From: Phallusia mammillata
Lineage: Eukaryota > Chordata > Ascidiacea > Phlebobranchia > Ascidiidae
Assembly (NCBI GenBank): GCA_003260075.1
Contig: QLIY01000675.1
Span: 27,022 to 91,021, forward strand
Direction: 5' to 3'
Length of the DNA: 64,000 nt
The notes under the pieces were generated by a model. The model saw only the letters and a list, made by a program, of their open reading frames with translations. It was not told where the DNA came from and ran no database searches. The translations under genes and the position numbers were made by a program. Below are positions 35,229 through 46,060 of the stretch, piece by piece; within the stretch, counting starts at the first letter, position 1; every line of letters starts with the position of its first letter.

Positions 35229-35679
35229 TGTCTCATGCCCCGTGCATTGTGAGTTGCACAAAAGCGCAGTGTCTGTCTTGTTCCAACGCTTGTGGGTACA
35301 AACCCCGACAAATAAGCAATTAAAGAAGACTTTACAAATGTTGATGAAAGTTTTCTTTAGAGGTACTGTACTTCTGTTTTACATGCCCAGAAGTTGATGC
35401 ATTGTGAATCGTCTTTTTTTCTTGGGCGAACGCTTGTGGGTACAAACCCCGACAAGACAGCATTCAAAGAGAACTTTTATAAACGTTGCTTAAAGTTTTC
35501 ATTAGAGGTACTGTTACTTCAGTTTTACATGTGCAAAAGTTGGTGCATTGTATATCACCTGTTTTTCTTGGGCCAATGGTTGTGGGTACAAACGCCGAGT
35601 ATTAATTAAGGATATTACGAATGGTGCTTAAGGTTTTATCAGGGGGACTGTACTTGCATTTTACACATACAGAAGTTGA

Positions 35680-35725
<46 letters not shown>

Positions 35726-35760
35726 TAGCGTTTGTTGAACGTCCAGGCGGTCGTGCTTGA
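35229..35760 (+). repeat. 144-bp satellite, three units
   Basis: The same landmark starts at 35292, 35436 and 35582 (spacings 144 and 146 bp). This copy has one more unit than 34400-34745 and is interrupted at 35682-35725 by a C44 placeholder. Confidence 0.8.
35682..35725. other. C44 gap placeholder
   Basis: A 44-C run in the satellite block, at the point where the sister copy at about 34695 reads straight through. Confidence 0.72.
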
Positions 35761-36147
35761 TATGTGCAAATTTTTTTCATACATATTTGAGTTCTGTAAC
35801 TGGTTTAAAACACCTGTTTTCATTAGAAAAAATACAGGGTCATGTAGGTATGCCCTTCCAGCTGCTAGACTCTATCGTTAGTAAAATGAGAACCTGCGAT
35901 GGGGCCTATATAGAAAAGACGTTGTACAGTGATGCACTGATGATGACAGCAGCGATTATTTGTTGAAACATTTGCGCTAAGATATATTATATTTTCACAA
36001 ACTCTCTGCTAATAATGTTTTTAATTACATTAGTGCTTGTTCTGTTGAAGTTACGTACTACGTAACAAACACAATTGCAAAGGTTGTTTTATTACTATTT
36101 TGGGCAAGAAACTCGAATAAATTACTTCATGCCCGTGTGACATCACA

Positions 36148-36157
36148 CCCCCCCCCC
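36148..36157. other. C10 gap placeholder
   Basis: Exactly ten Cs. The flanking duplication is not obvious here, so the reading rests on the length alone. Confidence 0.55.
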
Positions 36158-37078
36158 ACGATTTTCTCGAAATAATACCAACTATTCGTCTGGTCACACC
36201 CCCCTTTAAACGGGCCGCACTGACAATTTTAATGGACCTTGCGTCATGAAAGTAATTCATCCCATCGCTTTTGTTACTTAATAATGTTTACGTAAGGCAT
36301 ATTAAGATTTTTTTTCGATTTTAAGGTACTTTGTAATGTGTTTAAGGTTTTGCTATCCTCGCTTTTTTAGACTCTCTGTTTCTTTTTGAAATTACACATT
36401 CGACAGGTTTTTTTCTTGATTGACTAATGTTATGTTTTACTTTAAACCAGTGGTTTTTAATCATGAACACTTTCATTCTTTCAGGGGTCCCGTTAAAGAT
36501 TAATTCTTGTCATTTTCTGCGATCTCCATTTATACACACATTTTTCACTTTGTTATGTAAACCATTTTCTCCACGTATCAAACAATTCCTAAACCTCCAA
36601 TCGACTTTTCTTAAAATGTTTTTATGCACTAAAATCTGGTGAAAGTTTTTCACATAAAATACAACAACAGTCCAAGAATACATCAAGCAAATTTAAATCA
36701 AATGCACAATTTTATGTGTTTTTTATTGTTGTAATTTCTAACAAAATAAAAATATATACACCGACATAACATGTACAAATCAAAGTAAATATTTAAACAT
36801 GTACAATCAAATCAAAGTAAATATTTACAGCATCCTTTAACAGACTGAACTTTATACACAAAACAATTTTAAAGCATTTCAACACAACAAAGTTAAAAAA
36901 ACATTTCGTGCATAGCTGACTAAATGTCCGGTTTATTTACAACTCTGTTCTGTCAGTGCTGACTGTTGGTCCACAACTCGTTTTGGTTGGTCCAGCAACG
37001 TTTTTTGGTATTTCTTCTGCTACACACATCTTTGGTTGATGAAGTGGGTAGTTAATCCTTGGTTGGAGCTGAACAAAG

Positions 37079-37126
37079 TCACTTCAGGTCATCTTGCTTA
37101 CAAATGAAATCTTCACTTTTGATTTT
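37079..37126 (-). other. Possible terminal exon with QDDLK motif
   Basis: A TTTTCTAA-type acceptor leads into 15 codons ending CKQDDLK and TGA. A counterpart is at 42857-42753. It lies about 750 bp downstream of small gene 5. No donor in that gene fits it, so its role is unclear. Confidence 0.3.
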
Positions 37127-37378
37127 CTAAAAAGAGTCAAACTCCTGTAGATTTATGAGAATAAGCCATAAAATTAGCAATATAACAAGCGTGATACTGA
37201 CATAGCTATTTCAAAAAAACTTTGATTTCTAGTTTCAAATATAAGTTTAATTTGGAAGCCGGGTGCAATTGATTTTTTTTATTCATCTACCCTGAGTTAC
37301 AACAATTGTTTTACCAATTTTTTGAATCAACATCGTAACAGTGATAGGGGGATTTTAACGGCGTACGATGGTATAACG

Positions 37379-37636
37379 CAGGGGTCACCAAACTTTTTTC
37401 ACTGCAGGCCGGATGAGTGCTAATAATGATTCGCGCAGTGTGGTCTTTCTACAGTCCCATTCAAAAACTGTATAATTAGTTACATCTTACAAGCAATGCT
37501 TGTATATTACGCCACAAGAAGGCGATTGTTTGCGCACAACTAACACTTGTAGTCTTGTTTGTGTAGTAACAAACTGGCTTTGGAGCAATCTTAGGCGTTA
37601 TAATCCTATGAAACTCGGTAACATCAAATCTGAATA

Positions 37637-37689
<53 letters not shown>

Positions 37690-37757
37690 TTTAATGTTAC
37701 AAAGTTATTAATACAATTTGGCAAACCAAAGATGTGGCCGGATGAAATGACCTCCTG
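37379..37757. mobile_element. hAT-like element, about 379 bp
   Basis: The left end is CAGGGGTCACCAAAC and the right end ...TGACCTCCTG, slightly diverged inverted repeats. An 8-bp duplication GTATAACG is at 37371-37378 and 37758-37765. It contains a C52 placeholder (37638-37689). Confidence 0.8.
37638..37689. other. C52 gap placeholder
   Basis: A run of 52 Cs inside the hAT-like element; interpreted as an unfilled gap. Confidence 0.72.
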
Positions 37758-37871
37758 GTATAACGCATTGAGATGTTGCTTGCTTAAGTGTTTTGACAGA
37801 AGTAAGTGCTTGTCATTTTTTGACAATTATTTGTTTATAAACAACCCCTGTAGAACACACAGACTTTTGTC

Positions 37872-38882
37872 TTATTGGAGAAAGGTTCTTTGTCGATAAG
37901 GGTTCCTTCCCATACTGCTCAGTCTCCTATTAAAATCAAAGACCGATATTTCGACCTGGACGGGCGGTTGAAAAACCTTCCTCATTAATTTACTCCTCCC
38001 GACGTCCACTTCTTGCTCCAGGGTGGGAGCTGGATAAAGGAGCGCTCCTGTTGAGGCGTTTTCGTTTTCCTATGCAAGAGTAACAAACCAATTACAAGTC
38101 TAAATCGACGTCTTGTCATGGATTTTTCGCTTTTCTGGGGCTTTTGTTTCTTGCAGTGGCACACTGACGTAAAATGTTCTCAACAACAACTTACTAATTC
38201 CGAAAAAAAATGTTTAAAAGTTTACCAACTGTTCTTTTTCTGCTTTTTATATTGAAAACATATAAAACACTGTTCTATTAATATCGGTAAGTATCAACAA
38301 TTAAGCTTGCGCAATTCGGTTATCAACCAGTCAGGAAATGAAGAAATAGTTTCACGTGATTAACTCCATCCAGTCAACTGAAAGTGAAAGATAGCCAGGT
38401 GACAAAAAAATTCTTGAACAAAAAACGATAGCCTTGGTAAAATGAATGAAATGTTACTGTAAATGTCTGCAGTTTTAATGAACGTAAGATTATTTGCTTT
38501 TAATGAACGTAAAATTATTTGCTTTTAATGAACGTAAAATTGATAATAAGTAGCTGTTTTAACGTAACAGAAAGTATAGCCCCCCCCCCAACCAGTCAGG
38601 AAATGAAGAAATAGTTTCACGTGATTAACTCCATCCAATCAACTGAAAGTGAAAGATAGCCACGTGACAAAAAAATTCATGAACAAAAAACGATAGTCTA
38701 GGTAAAATGAATGAAATGGTACTATAAATGTTGTCTGTAGTTCTAATGAACGTATTTGCCAAAGACAAAATACTAATATCAAGTAGCTTTTTTAACGTAA
38801 CGGAAAATATAGTATTTAAACTTACCGAAAATTGAAAACTGCTGCTGTCAGTTGGTGTGTTCGGGATCCTTTGGTGACTCAT
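37872..38882 (-). CDS. Small two-exon gene 5 of unknown family, 84 aa
   Basis: I do not recognise this protein. Exon 1 (38882-38826) encodes 19 residues, MSHQRIPNTPTDSSSFQFS, with a clean GTAAGT donor. Exon 2 (38069-37872, phase 0) encodes 65 residues, Glu-rich at first (LEQEVDVGRSK), then RKVFQPPVQVEISVFDFNRR, ending RTFLQ and TAA. There is no signal peptide or membrane segment. Core residues RKVFQ.P, EISV and FNR recur in the other members at 43.7, 51.2, 57.4 and (partly) 60.6 kb, and the C-terminus (Phe near the end) aligns too, supporting the stop. An intronic duplicate block with C10 (38580-38589) separates the exons. An upstream exon is possible. Confidence 0.62.
38472..38545. repeat. 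25-bp tandem repeat, three units
   Basis: TTTTAATGAACGTAAAATTA-type units followed by TTTGC occur about three times in the intron of small gene 5. Confidence 0.75.
38580..38589. other. C10 gap placeholder with duplicated flanks
   Basis: The block AACCAGTCAGGAAATGAAGA through AATGAACGTA occurs at about 38325-38545 and again from 38590 with about 5% differences. Confidence 0.85.
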
Positions 38883-38917
38883 TGTTTATTTTAAAGGTGT
38901 TAGTAGTTGAAAGCCTT

Positions 38918-39035
38918 CAGAGAATATGGTGGCTTGTAACAGCAATGTCAATTTCAGCCTCAGAAGTGATGCAAAGGGTAACTTTGTTTTCCGCTTTTGT
39001 TGTTGAAGTGTCTTTAAAATTGAAAGTTCTCAATC
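38918..39035 (-). other. Possible exon TSTTKAEN / ITSEAEID
   Basis: An open segment encodes FNFKDTSTTKAENK and ITSEAEIDIAVTSHHIL followed by TGA, about 40 bp upstream of the small gene 5 start. A close homologue lies at about 45800-45906, and a diverged one (FESEMAIDVTIHL) at about 40130-40240. It could be an extra exon or a neighbouring small gene. Confidence 0.35.
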
Positions 39036-39357
39036 TTTGAGTTCGATGATAGTCTTGATAAGTGATATTTTTTTAAGTTTTTTCAAGTCATACAAAGGCA
39101 TTGTGGTTCATACACTTCAAAACGGAGCAATTGTGCAAACCACACACAAAAATCACGTTGCAATGACAAGAATTTGCAATTGCGTACACATTTTTTAAAA
39201 TAAAATCAAGTACACAACAAATTTTCATTTTATCACGCTAATTACGCTCTCGATTGGAATACGTCAACCCAATAGGTTTTTATTTGCAAGAGAAACTATA
39301 TTTTAACGTTTGAACGTGCAAATAGTATAAATAACAACAACATATCAAATGCATGGA

Positions 39358-39367
39358 CCCCCCCCCC
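39358..39367. other. C10 gap placeholder with duplicated flanks
   Basis: TACACAACAAATTTTCATTT through CTCTCGATTGGA occurs at about 39211 and again at 39368. Confidence 0.85.
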
Positions 39368-39960
39368 TACACAACAAATTTTCATTTTATCACGCTAATT
39401 ACGCTCTCGATTGGAGTCATGCTTTATTTTAACTAAGTTTATACTAACGTAAACTTTTAAAAACTATTTTCAAAACGTGACGTGTTTTCGTGTGTAATGT
39501 TGCAATGTGTCGCGAACATTACAACGAACACTTTGTTTTAATCACCGCCGAACCCAACTAAACCTTGATCCTAACTAGAACACTGTTCTATTATTATCGG
39601 TATGTGTCAGTATACGAGCTTGCGCAATTCTATGATTAAACAAGACATGACGCAAGTTCTTGTGATCAACTTCATCCAATCAGCTGAAAGACACCCACAG
39701 GACAAAGGAATTGACAACAAAGACACAAGAACTGAAACAATTCTATATTACTTGTCTAGTTTATATCAACAGACAATTATATGAAAAAGAAAATATACGA
39801 ATAGCACGTTTTGTTACGAAAAACGATAACTGCCGTTGTCAGTTGGTGTGTTCGATTGACTTCTACTTTGTTTTAAAGGGTTTTGGTAGTTGAAAGTCTT
39901 GAGATGAAAGGTGAATTGTTACATCAATGGCCATTTCGGATTCAAAACAAGGAAAGAAAG

Positions 39961-39970
39961 CCCCCCCCCC
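39961..39970. other. C10 gap placeholder with duplicated flanks
   Basis: TGTCTAGTTTATATCAACAG through ATGGCCATTTCGGATTC occurs on both sides (about 39751 and 39971 onwards). Confidence 0.87.
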
Positions 39971-40056
39971 TGTCTAGTTTATATCAACAGACAATTATAT
40001 GAAAAAGAAAATATACGATTAGCACGTTTTGTTACGGAAAACGATAACTGCCGTTG

Positions 40057-40278
40057 TCAGTTGGTGTGTTCGATTGACTTATACTTTGTTTTAAAGGGTT
40101 TTGGTAGTTGAAAGTTTTGAGATGATAGGTGAATTGTTACATCAATGGCCATTTCGGATTCAAAACAAGAAACGAAAATTTTAACTTCTAAATTCTTTGT
40201 CAAAGTGCCTTTAATCAGACTGTTCTTCATCTTGTAGTGCAATAGGTTTTGGAAATCGATGATTTTCAGTTTGTGCAA
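40057..40278 (-). pseudogene. Diverged exon-1 copy of the small-gene family
   Basis: The reverse strand carries FESEMAIDVTIHLSSQ, then SNTPTDNGSYRF in a second frame, matching the (P)NTPTDSGSFQF of the intact exons at 38.9, 44.7 and 45.7 kb. The expected GTAAG donor is degraded to GTAAC and no exon 2 follows before small gene 5. It is probably a decayed tandem copy. Confidence 0.4.
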
Positions 40279-40329
40279 GCCACACTCAAGAACATTAAAC
40301 CATATAGCGATTCAAATGATCCAAGTCAT

Positions 40330-40341
40330 CCCCCCCCCCCC
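40330..40341. other. C10-12 gap placeholder with duplicated flanks
   Basis: TTTAACTTCTAAATTCTTTG through ATGATCCAA is repeated across it (about 40180-40325 and 40342-40490). Confidence 0.85.
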
Positions 40342-41074
40342 TTTAACTTCTAAATTCTTTGTCAAAGTGCCTTTAATCAGACTGTTCTTAATCTTGTAGT
40401 GCAATATGTTTTTGGAAATCGATGATTTTCAGTTTGTTCAAGCCACACACACAAGAACATTAAACCACATAGCGATTCAAATGATCCAAATTTAAATCCA
40501 AGTCATCTAAATGTAGGCTTTTTATCTTCAAAAAAGTCAGGTAAATGCTAAAAACAAAAATACACTCCTACACTCCCAACTAAAAAACATTGTAAGCTAG
40601 ATTATAAAAATAATTGGTTAATCTACTTTGATCTGACTAAGCAACATATAGCGTTTCCACTAACCTGTTCAGTTCCCAGTTAACTGACACAGACAAGTGC
40701 GTAGGTATTTATATGCTGCAGATCATGTGACAAAAAAGCATGACCGATGAGTAATTAAAATGACGTTCATGTATACGTACAACAGGTAACACTTCGGAAA
40801 TGAGTGCAGGTAACACTTTGAAAAAAAAAAGTATTGACAGGTGAAAACAGGTAACACTTTGGAAAAAAAACGGGAATAAATTTGGTTGAAATATACTTAC
40901 TAATACAAAAAGTTCATTTCTGAATACTTTTTTTTGTATGTGGGGTTAAAAATATATTTCCAGTTTGCAGACATCGTATATTTCTAGTTGGTTACTCAGT
41001 GCTACCTTGGTATTTTTTTGCAAAACCTTTATTTCGAGTAAATTGTTGTGTATGGCATACATACACTGTATGCA

Positions 41075-41085
41075 CCCCCCCCCCC
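41075..41085. other. C10-11 gap placeholder with duplicated flanks
   Basis: CTCAGTGCTACCTTGGTATT through CACTGTATGCA is present at about 40995-41074 and 41085-41164, with one or two differences. Confidence 0.88.
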
Positions 41086-42752
41086 TCAGTGCTACCTTGG
41101 TATTTTTTTGCAAAACCTTTATTTCGAGTAAACTGTTGTGTATGGCATACATACACTGTATGCAATCATTACCGATTAAAGTATTTTTTATTAGTCTACG
41201 TACAACTTGTGGATTCTAAATATTAGGAAATAATCCGCTTTACGCGTTTGACCCCTGACTGTGTCAAAGGTGGTTGGCAATGTAGATTTGTTGTCGTGCA
41301 TTAGAAAACCTTTTTTAGCTGCTCTTGAGGGTGCAAACATCTTATACGCGAGCGCAAAGTTATTGTTTATTGCCCACTTTTTGACATTACGTCATAACTT
41401 CACATTAACGACTGCCTCCAACAAACTAAGAAAGGTAGCTACATACAAAAAATTGTGAACAAAGACTATGTGCTGAATGAAACAATTCTAAATTACTTTA
41501 TCTGCAATAAAAAATAAAAATAAAAAGACCTCCACAAAACTGCACTATAACATGTAATGTCACCGAAAACTAAAAACGGTCTCTATCCGTTGGTGTGTTT
41601 GTGGTGCCCCGATTACACATGTTGTGATGTGAAGTCGTGGTTAGGTGAAAGCCTTCAGATAAAATGGTGACTGGTAAATTTCACGTTTAAGGACACACCG
41701 GGTCGTTTTTGTTTAAAAAAGTCGCATATTGCCTACGTCAAGCCAATATAATTGATACCAAATAGTTGGTCTCCATCTCTGGGCAGATAAAAAAGCTTCC
41801 AGTCAGGATGTAACGGAATCTTTACACTCGTAATATGATACCAAGCTTCTTTTTACCACAATGTTTGTTTATTGGCGAAAAAAAGTCGCACAATATACGA
41901 AATAAAAGGGGGACAAAGCAAGTACCTCAAGGGGGTTCTGTTCATCTGCAAAACAGTTTTTTTATTAATTTGTATAGCTCAAAATTTTAATCGCTATGAA
42001 ACAATTTCGAAGTAAAAGAATGCACCGGTTTACAAATAGATTCTCAATCGTAAGCATGCAACAACTTCTTACAAATAAAATTCAATTCGTTGGATGTCGC
42101 CAGGGAAGCACGCCAAATGTGTATCTAGATCTGATGCGAAATGTAGTCATGAATTTTCTCAATTTGCTAGGTCTAGTTCTCAATATGGATGCTAAAAGCA
42201 CTGGCCATTATGAAAGGCACCAACAAAACATCTAAAGCAATAGGCACTTGAAGATTTATATTTTTCGCTGTAACGTGTGAATAGTTAAAAAGCACTGTTT
42301 ATTTGACATGTCAAAAATGTACTTCAAGTATCGAATTCGTGGTGTTAGTTTAATTACTGGTTGAAATACTATTATAGTTATTATTTGTTTTAAGATTTAA
42401 TGTGATAAAATTGCAATTTATAAGCCCCGTTCTAATGTAGTACACGTTATTAGAGTTGGAAAAGACGAAAATAATTTGACTCATTATAAACCAATAATAA
42501 CATTGTACAGATAACCTGCTCAAATTGTTTTGTTGTTTCAATGTTTTACCGAATAAAACCTCTTCATGTATACACAGAACCAAGTAAAAGCATTTCAGCA
42601 CATTAAAACAAAAACGGATTGATAAAGCACACAAATAAAATCACTTATGTACAGCTTTCCTCTATAGGTTGTAGACTGAAGTTTGGCTGGCCATTTGCCT
42701 TGAAGGATTGTTAGTTCTGAAATGTTTTTCGTTGTTGTCTTTTGGCAAAACA

Positions 42753-42857
42753 TCAGGTACTCTTGCGAATGTTGCTTTGTAAAGTTGGCAGTTCATCTTT
42801 TGTTTGAAATGAAGGTCGGTGTTTCAAATCATCTTGTTGCAAAAAAATGTCTAACAT
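42753..42857 (-). other. Possible terminal exon with QQDDLK motif
   Basis: After a TTTTTCAG acceptor, 34 codons read MLDIFLQQDDLKHRPSFQ onward to TGA. It is homologous to 37126-37079 and lies about 830 bp downstream of small gene 4. Its connection to that gene is not demonstrated. Confidence 0.3.
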
Positions 42858-43366
42858 CTGAAAAAGTGTACTTATATTTAGATGTGTAACCAGTCAGTGG
42901 GAAATAACAGAAAAATTTTAAACATAAAGACGACGCCTTTGAACAAAAAGATGACTAATATCCCTGCCCCATGTCGCCATTTTGTTGCTTTTTGGTGAAA
43001 AGACAATGACCCAGCTAAACAATTCAAATTGGCGCTGTACTGTGGTTGGAGATTTCATTGGGGTAACGGTCCTGTCTTTTGACAACAAGTTTTTAGGTTT
43101 TTATTGTTGTGGCAGTTGTTTTTTGTGCGTTTACATGAGCAAGGGACTTGAATATGATTGCTTCACTGACAGTGAAAGGAACTGACTTTGATTAAAACGT
43201 AGTACGGTTTGTTGTGAGCAACGCATAAAGGGGCCGGATAAAAGACATACAAATTCATTCATCGCACAAGCATAAATGGTTTCTTCTACACATACGACTG
43301 AGGAGTCTGAAAACCTACACAAGCAATCCCAGGTCTCATAAATGTCAACAAAAGCACGATACCTTT

Positions 43367-43506
43367 TCCTAAAAAAGCTTTTTGTGGATAAAGGTTTCTT
43401 CCTATTGTCTCTAGTCTTCTATTAAAATCGAAGACTGATATTTCGATGTGGACGGGAGGTTGAAAAACCTTTCTCGTCATTTTACTCCTACCGACGTCCA
43501 CTTCTT
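43367..43506 (-). other. Duplicate (probably allelic) copy of small gene 4 exon 2, truncated
   Basis: It encodes EVDVGRSKMTRKVFQ, PPVHIEISVFDFNRR and YPQKAFLGK before running into the C10 at 43507. It differs from 43865-43683 at several bases, including the loss of the stop-bearing end. Confidence 0.6.
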
Positions 43507-43516
43507 CCCCCCCCCC
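43507..43516. other. C10 gap placeholder with duplicated flanks
   Basis: About 300 bp (from TTGTGAGCAACGCATAAAGG) are repeated: 43211-43506 and 43517-43826. Confidence 0.88.
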
Positions 43517-43682
43517 TTGTGAGCAACGCATAAAGGGGCCGGATAAAAGACATACAAATTCATTTATCTCACAAGCATGTTTACATAAATAGTTTCTTCT
43601 ACGCATACGACTGACGAGTCTGAAAACCTACACAAGCAATCCCAGGTCTCATAAATGTCAGCAAAAACACAATATTTTTACC

Positions 43683-44707
43683 TTATTCCAAAAAAGCTTT
43701 TTGTGGATAAATGTTTCTTCCTATTGTCTCCGCTCTTCTATTAAAATCGAAAACCGATATTTCGATGTGGACGGGAGGTTGAAAAACCTTTCTCGTCATT
43801 TTACTCCTACCGACGTCCACTTCTTGCTCCGGAGTGGGAGCTTCTCTTGAGGCGGTTTCGTCTTCCTATAAAAAAATTAACAAACTACCTTACATGCTCC
43901 CCCCCCCCCGCTCCGGAGTGGGAGCTTCTCTTGAGGCGGTTTCGTCTTCCTATAAAAGAAAAACAAACCACCTTACATGTTTATGGTCTAAATTGACGGT
44001 CTTGATAGGATTTTATTACTATTCATTGGCTTTTGTTTCGTAAATCAGCCAACTATCATTTTGATGCGTTTTATATTTTAATATGTTTTTGACAAATAAC
44101 GGCCTTTTAAGAGATGTTTAAACATTTTTGCTTTGTTACTTAGGTAACCTTTACGCATTTGCTGTTTCACCAAAAAATTCATGCTTAAATTTAAAAACTA
44201 AAAAAAAACTATTCTTAAAACTATAAAGAAAGTCAAACGTGTTTTAGTGTATAATGTTGCGAAATGTGTCGCGAATATTACAACCAAGACTTTCTTTTGA
44301 TTGCCACCGCACCCAACTAAACCTTGTTCCAAATTAGCACGCTGTTTTATCATCAGTATGTGTCAGTATACAAGCTTGCGCAATTCTATGATTGTTAATT
44401 AAACAAGACATGACGCATTTCCTATGACCAACTCCATCCAATCAGCTGAAAGGGAAAGGCAGAGACATGACAAAGGAATTGTCAACAAAGACACAAAGGT
44501 GCTGAACAAATATAACGAAACAATTCTGAATTAACCGACTGCAGTATTTATCAACAGACAACTATTAGATAAAGAAATATGCGATTAGCACGTTTTCGTC
44601 ACGTGTTATATGCACATGTACGAAGTTGTATTATTTAAACTTACCGAAAATTGAAAACTGCCGCTGTCAGTTGGTGTGTTCGGGTTGCTTTGGTCATACA
44701 ATGACAT
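43683..44707 (-). CDS. Small two-exon gene 4 of unknown family, 81 aa
   Basis: I do not recognise this protein; it belongs to the family of small gene 5. Exon 1 (44707-44645) encodes MSLYDQSNPNTPTDSGSFQF + S with a GTAAGT donor. The frame is open upstream of the ATG back to a CAG acceptor near 44757 (PIDSDLLNLNHNA), so the start may be earlier. Exon 2 (43865-43683, phase 0) encodes 60 residues: acidic PEQEVDVGRSK, RKVFQPPVHIEISVFDFNRR and a C-terminus PQKAFLE. C10 placeholders at 43899 and 45216 mean this locus is present as two partly duplicated versions. Confidence 0.6.
43899..43909. other. C10-11 gap placeholder with duplicated flanks
   Basis: GCTCCGGAGTGGGAGCTTCT through CCTTACATG is repeated on both sides. 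It sits just upstream of small gene 4 exon 2 and repeats part of that exon. Confidence 0.87.
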
Positions 44708-45215
44708 TGCATTATGGTTTAAATTAAGCAGATCAGAATCTATTGGTTCTTGTTCTGCGAAAAAAAGAAGAAAAACGTTTAAAGGAAAGCAGTAAATACA
44801 AATTATACACTTTAAAAGCTGAACAATTTTGCAAACCACACACAAAAATCACGTTGCAATGACAAGAATTTACAATTGCGTACACATTTTGTTTTACACA
44901 AATCAAGTACAAAAAACAAATTCATTTTGTCACTACTTGTTACGCTACGACTTGATTGCTCTGGTGTAAATTGGGTTTGTATGTTTTCCTTTACCAAGCA
45001 AAAGATACTTTATCACTTAAATTAAATACGTCGACCTAGTTTTTTGCAAACAAACTTGCTGTAAACGTTTGAACGTGCACAAGAGATAGTATCAACAACA
45101 TACCAGATGCTTGGAAAAAGTATTGTCGGTCATGGGTGTAAGAAATGCGCATGTGACTTGCATCGATGACGAGTTATTCTTTGTTTTGAAAAACGAATTC
45201 CTAAGTTTAAATTAG

Positions 45216-45225
45216 CCCCCCCCCC
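45216..45225. other. C10 gap placeholder with about 1 kb duplicated flanks
   Basis: TTCACCAAAAAATTCATGCT begins at 44168 and again at 45226, and the two copies then run in parallel for about 1 kb including small gene 4 exon 1. Confidence 0.87.
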
Positions 45226-45693
45226 TTCACCAAAAAATTCATGCTTAAATTTAAAAACTAAAAAAAAACTATTTTCAAAACTATAAAGAAAGTCAAACGT
45301 GTTTTAGTGTATAATGTTGCGAAAAGTGTCGCGAATATTACAACCAAGACTTTGTTTTGATCACCACCACACCTAACTAAACCTTGTTCCAAATTATAGA
45401 ACACTGTTCTATTATTATCGGTATGTGTCAGTATACAAGCTTGTGCAATTCTATGATTATTAAAAAAGACATGACGCATTTCCTGTGATCAACTCCATCC
45501 AATCAGCTGAGAGTGAAAGATAGCGACATGACAAAGGAATTGTCAATAAAGACACAACGGTGCTAAACAAATAGACAAAACAATACGAATTACCCGACTA
45601 CAGTATTTATCAACGGACAACTATTAGATAAAGAAATATGCGATTAGCACGTTTTCGTGTCGTGTTACATGCACATGTACGAAGTTGTATAAA

Positions 45694-45904
45694 CTTACCG
45701 AAAATTGAAAACTGCCGCTGTCAGTTGGTGTGTTCGGGGTGCTTTGGTGACTCATTGTTTATTTTGAAGGTTTTAGTAGTTGAATGCCTTCAGATAAAAT
45801 GGTAACTTGTAACAGCAATGGCTATTTCAGCCTCGGAAGTGATGAAAATGAAAATTTGATTTTCCGCTTTTGTTGTCGAAGTGTCTTTGAAACAGAGTAT
45901 TCTC

Positions 45905-45945
<41 letters not shown>

Positions 45946-46060
45946 ATAGGGGGTCTTGAGAAATGATTTTTTCAGTTTTTTCAAGTCATACAATGACATT
46001 GCATTGTGGTTCAAATTGAGCAGATCAGAATTTAAAACGTTTTTATCAAGGTTGTGTTTC
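45694..46060 (-). other. Second version of small gene 4 exon 1 region
   Basis: This parallel copy encodes NSDLLNLNHNAMSLYDLKKL, then a C38 placeholder, then TSTTKAEN / ITSEAEIAIAVTS and TGA, then MSHQSTPNTPTDSGSFQFS with the same GTAAGT donor. Relative to 44707-44645 it carries about 250 bp extra between MSLYD and QS(T)PNTPTDS. Allele or paralogue is not resolved. Confidence 0.45.
45907..45944. other. C38 gap placeholder
   Basis: A 38-C run within the second exon-1 region. The homologous locus near 39010-39050 reads through with AAAGTTCTCAATCTTTGAG-like sequence and no C run. Confidence 0.78.

Larger units (their letters stand above)
32095..36700. other. Non-coding region upstream of the GPCR, repeat-rich
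   Basis: I see no convincing exon. A diverged tandem segment (about 32640-32830, sharing ACGACACAAATGCG / ACGACACGAATGTG) lies at the left. The 144-bp satellite and its duplicated flanks fill 34.3-36.1 kb. Confidence 0.5.

Noticed and set aside
36448..36642. hAT element starting CAGTGGTTTTTAATC
   Set aside because: Only a left end is visible; no matching right end or target duplication was located.
40946..41226. Open frames with an internal 30-residue repeat
   Set aside because: Produced by the duplication across the C10 at 41075.
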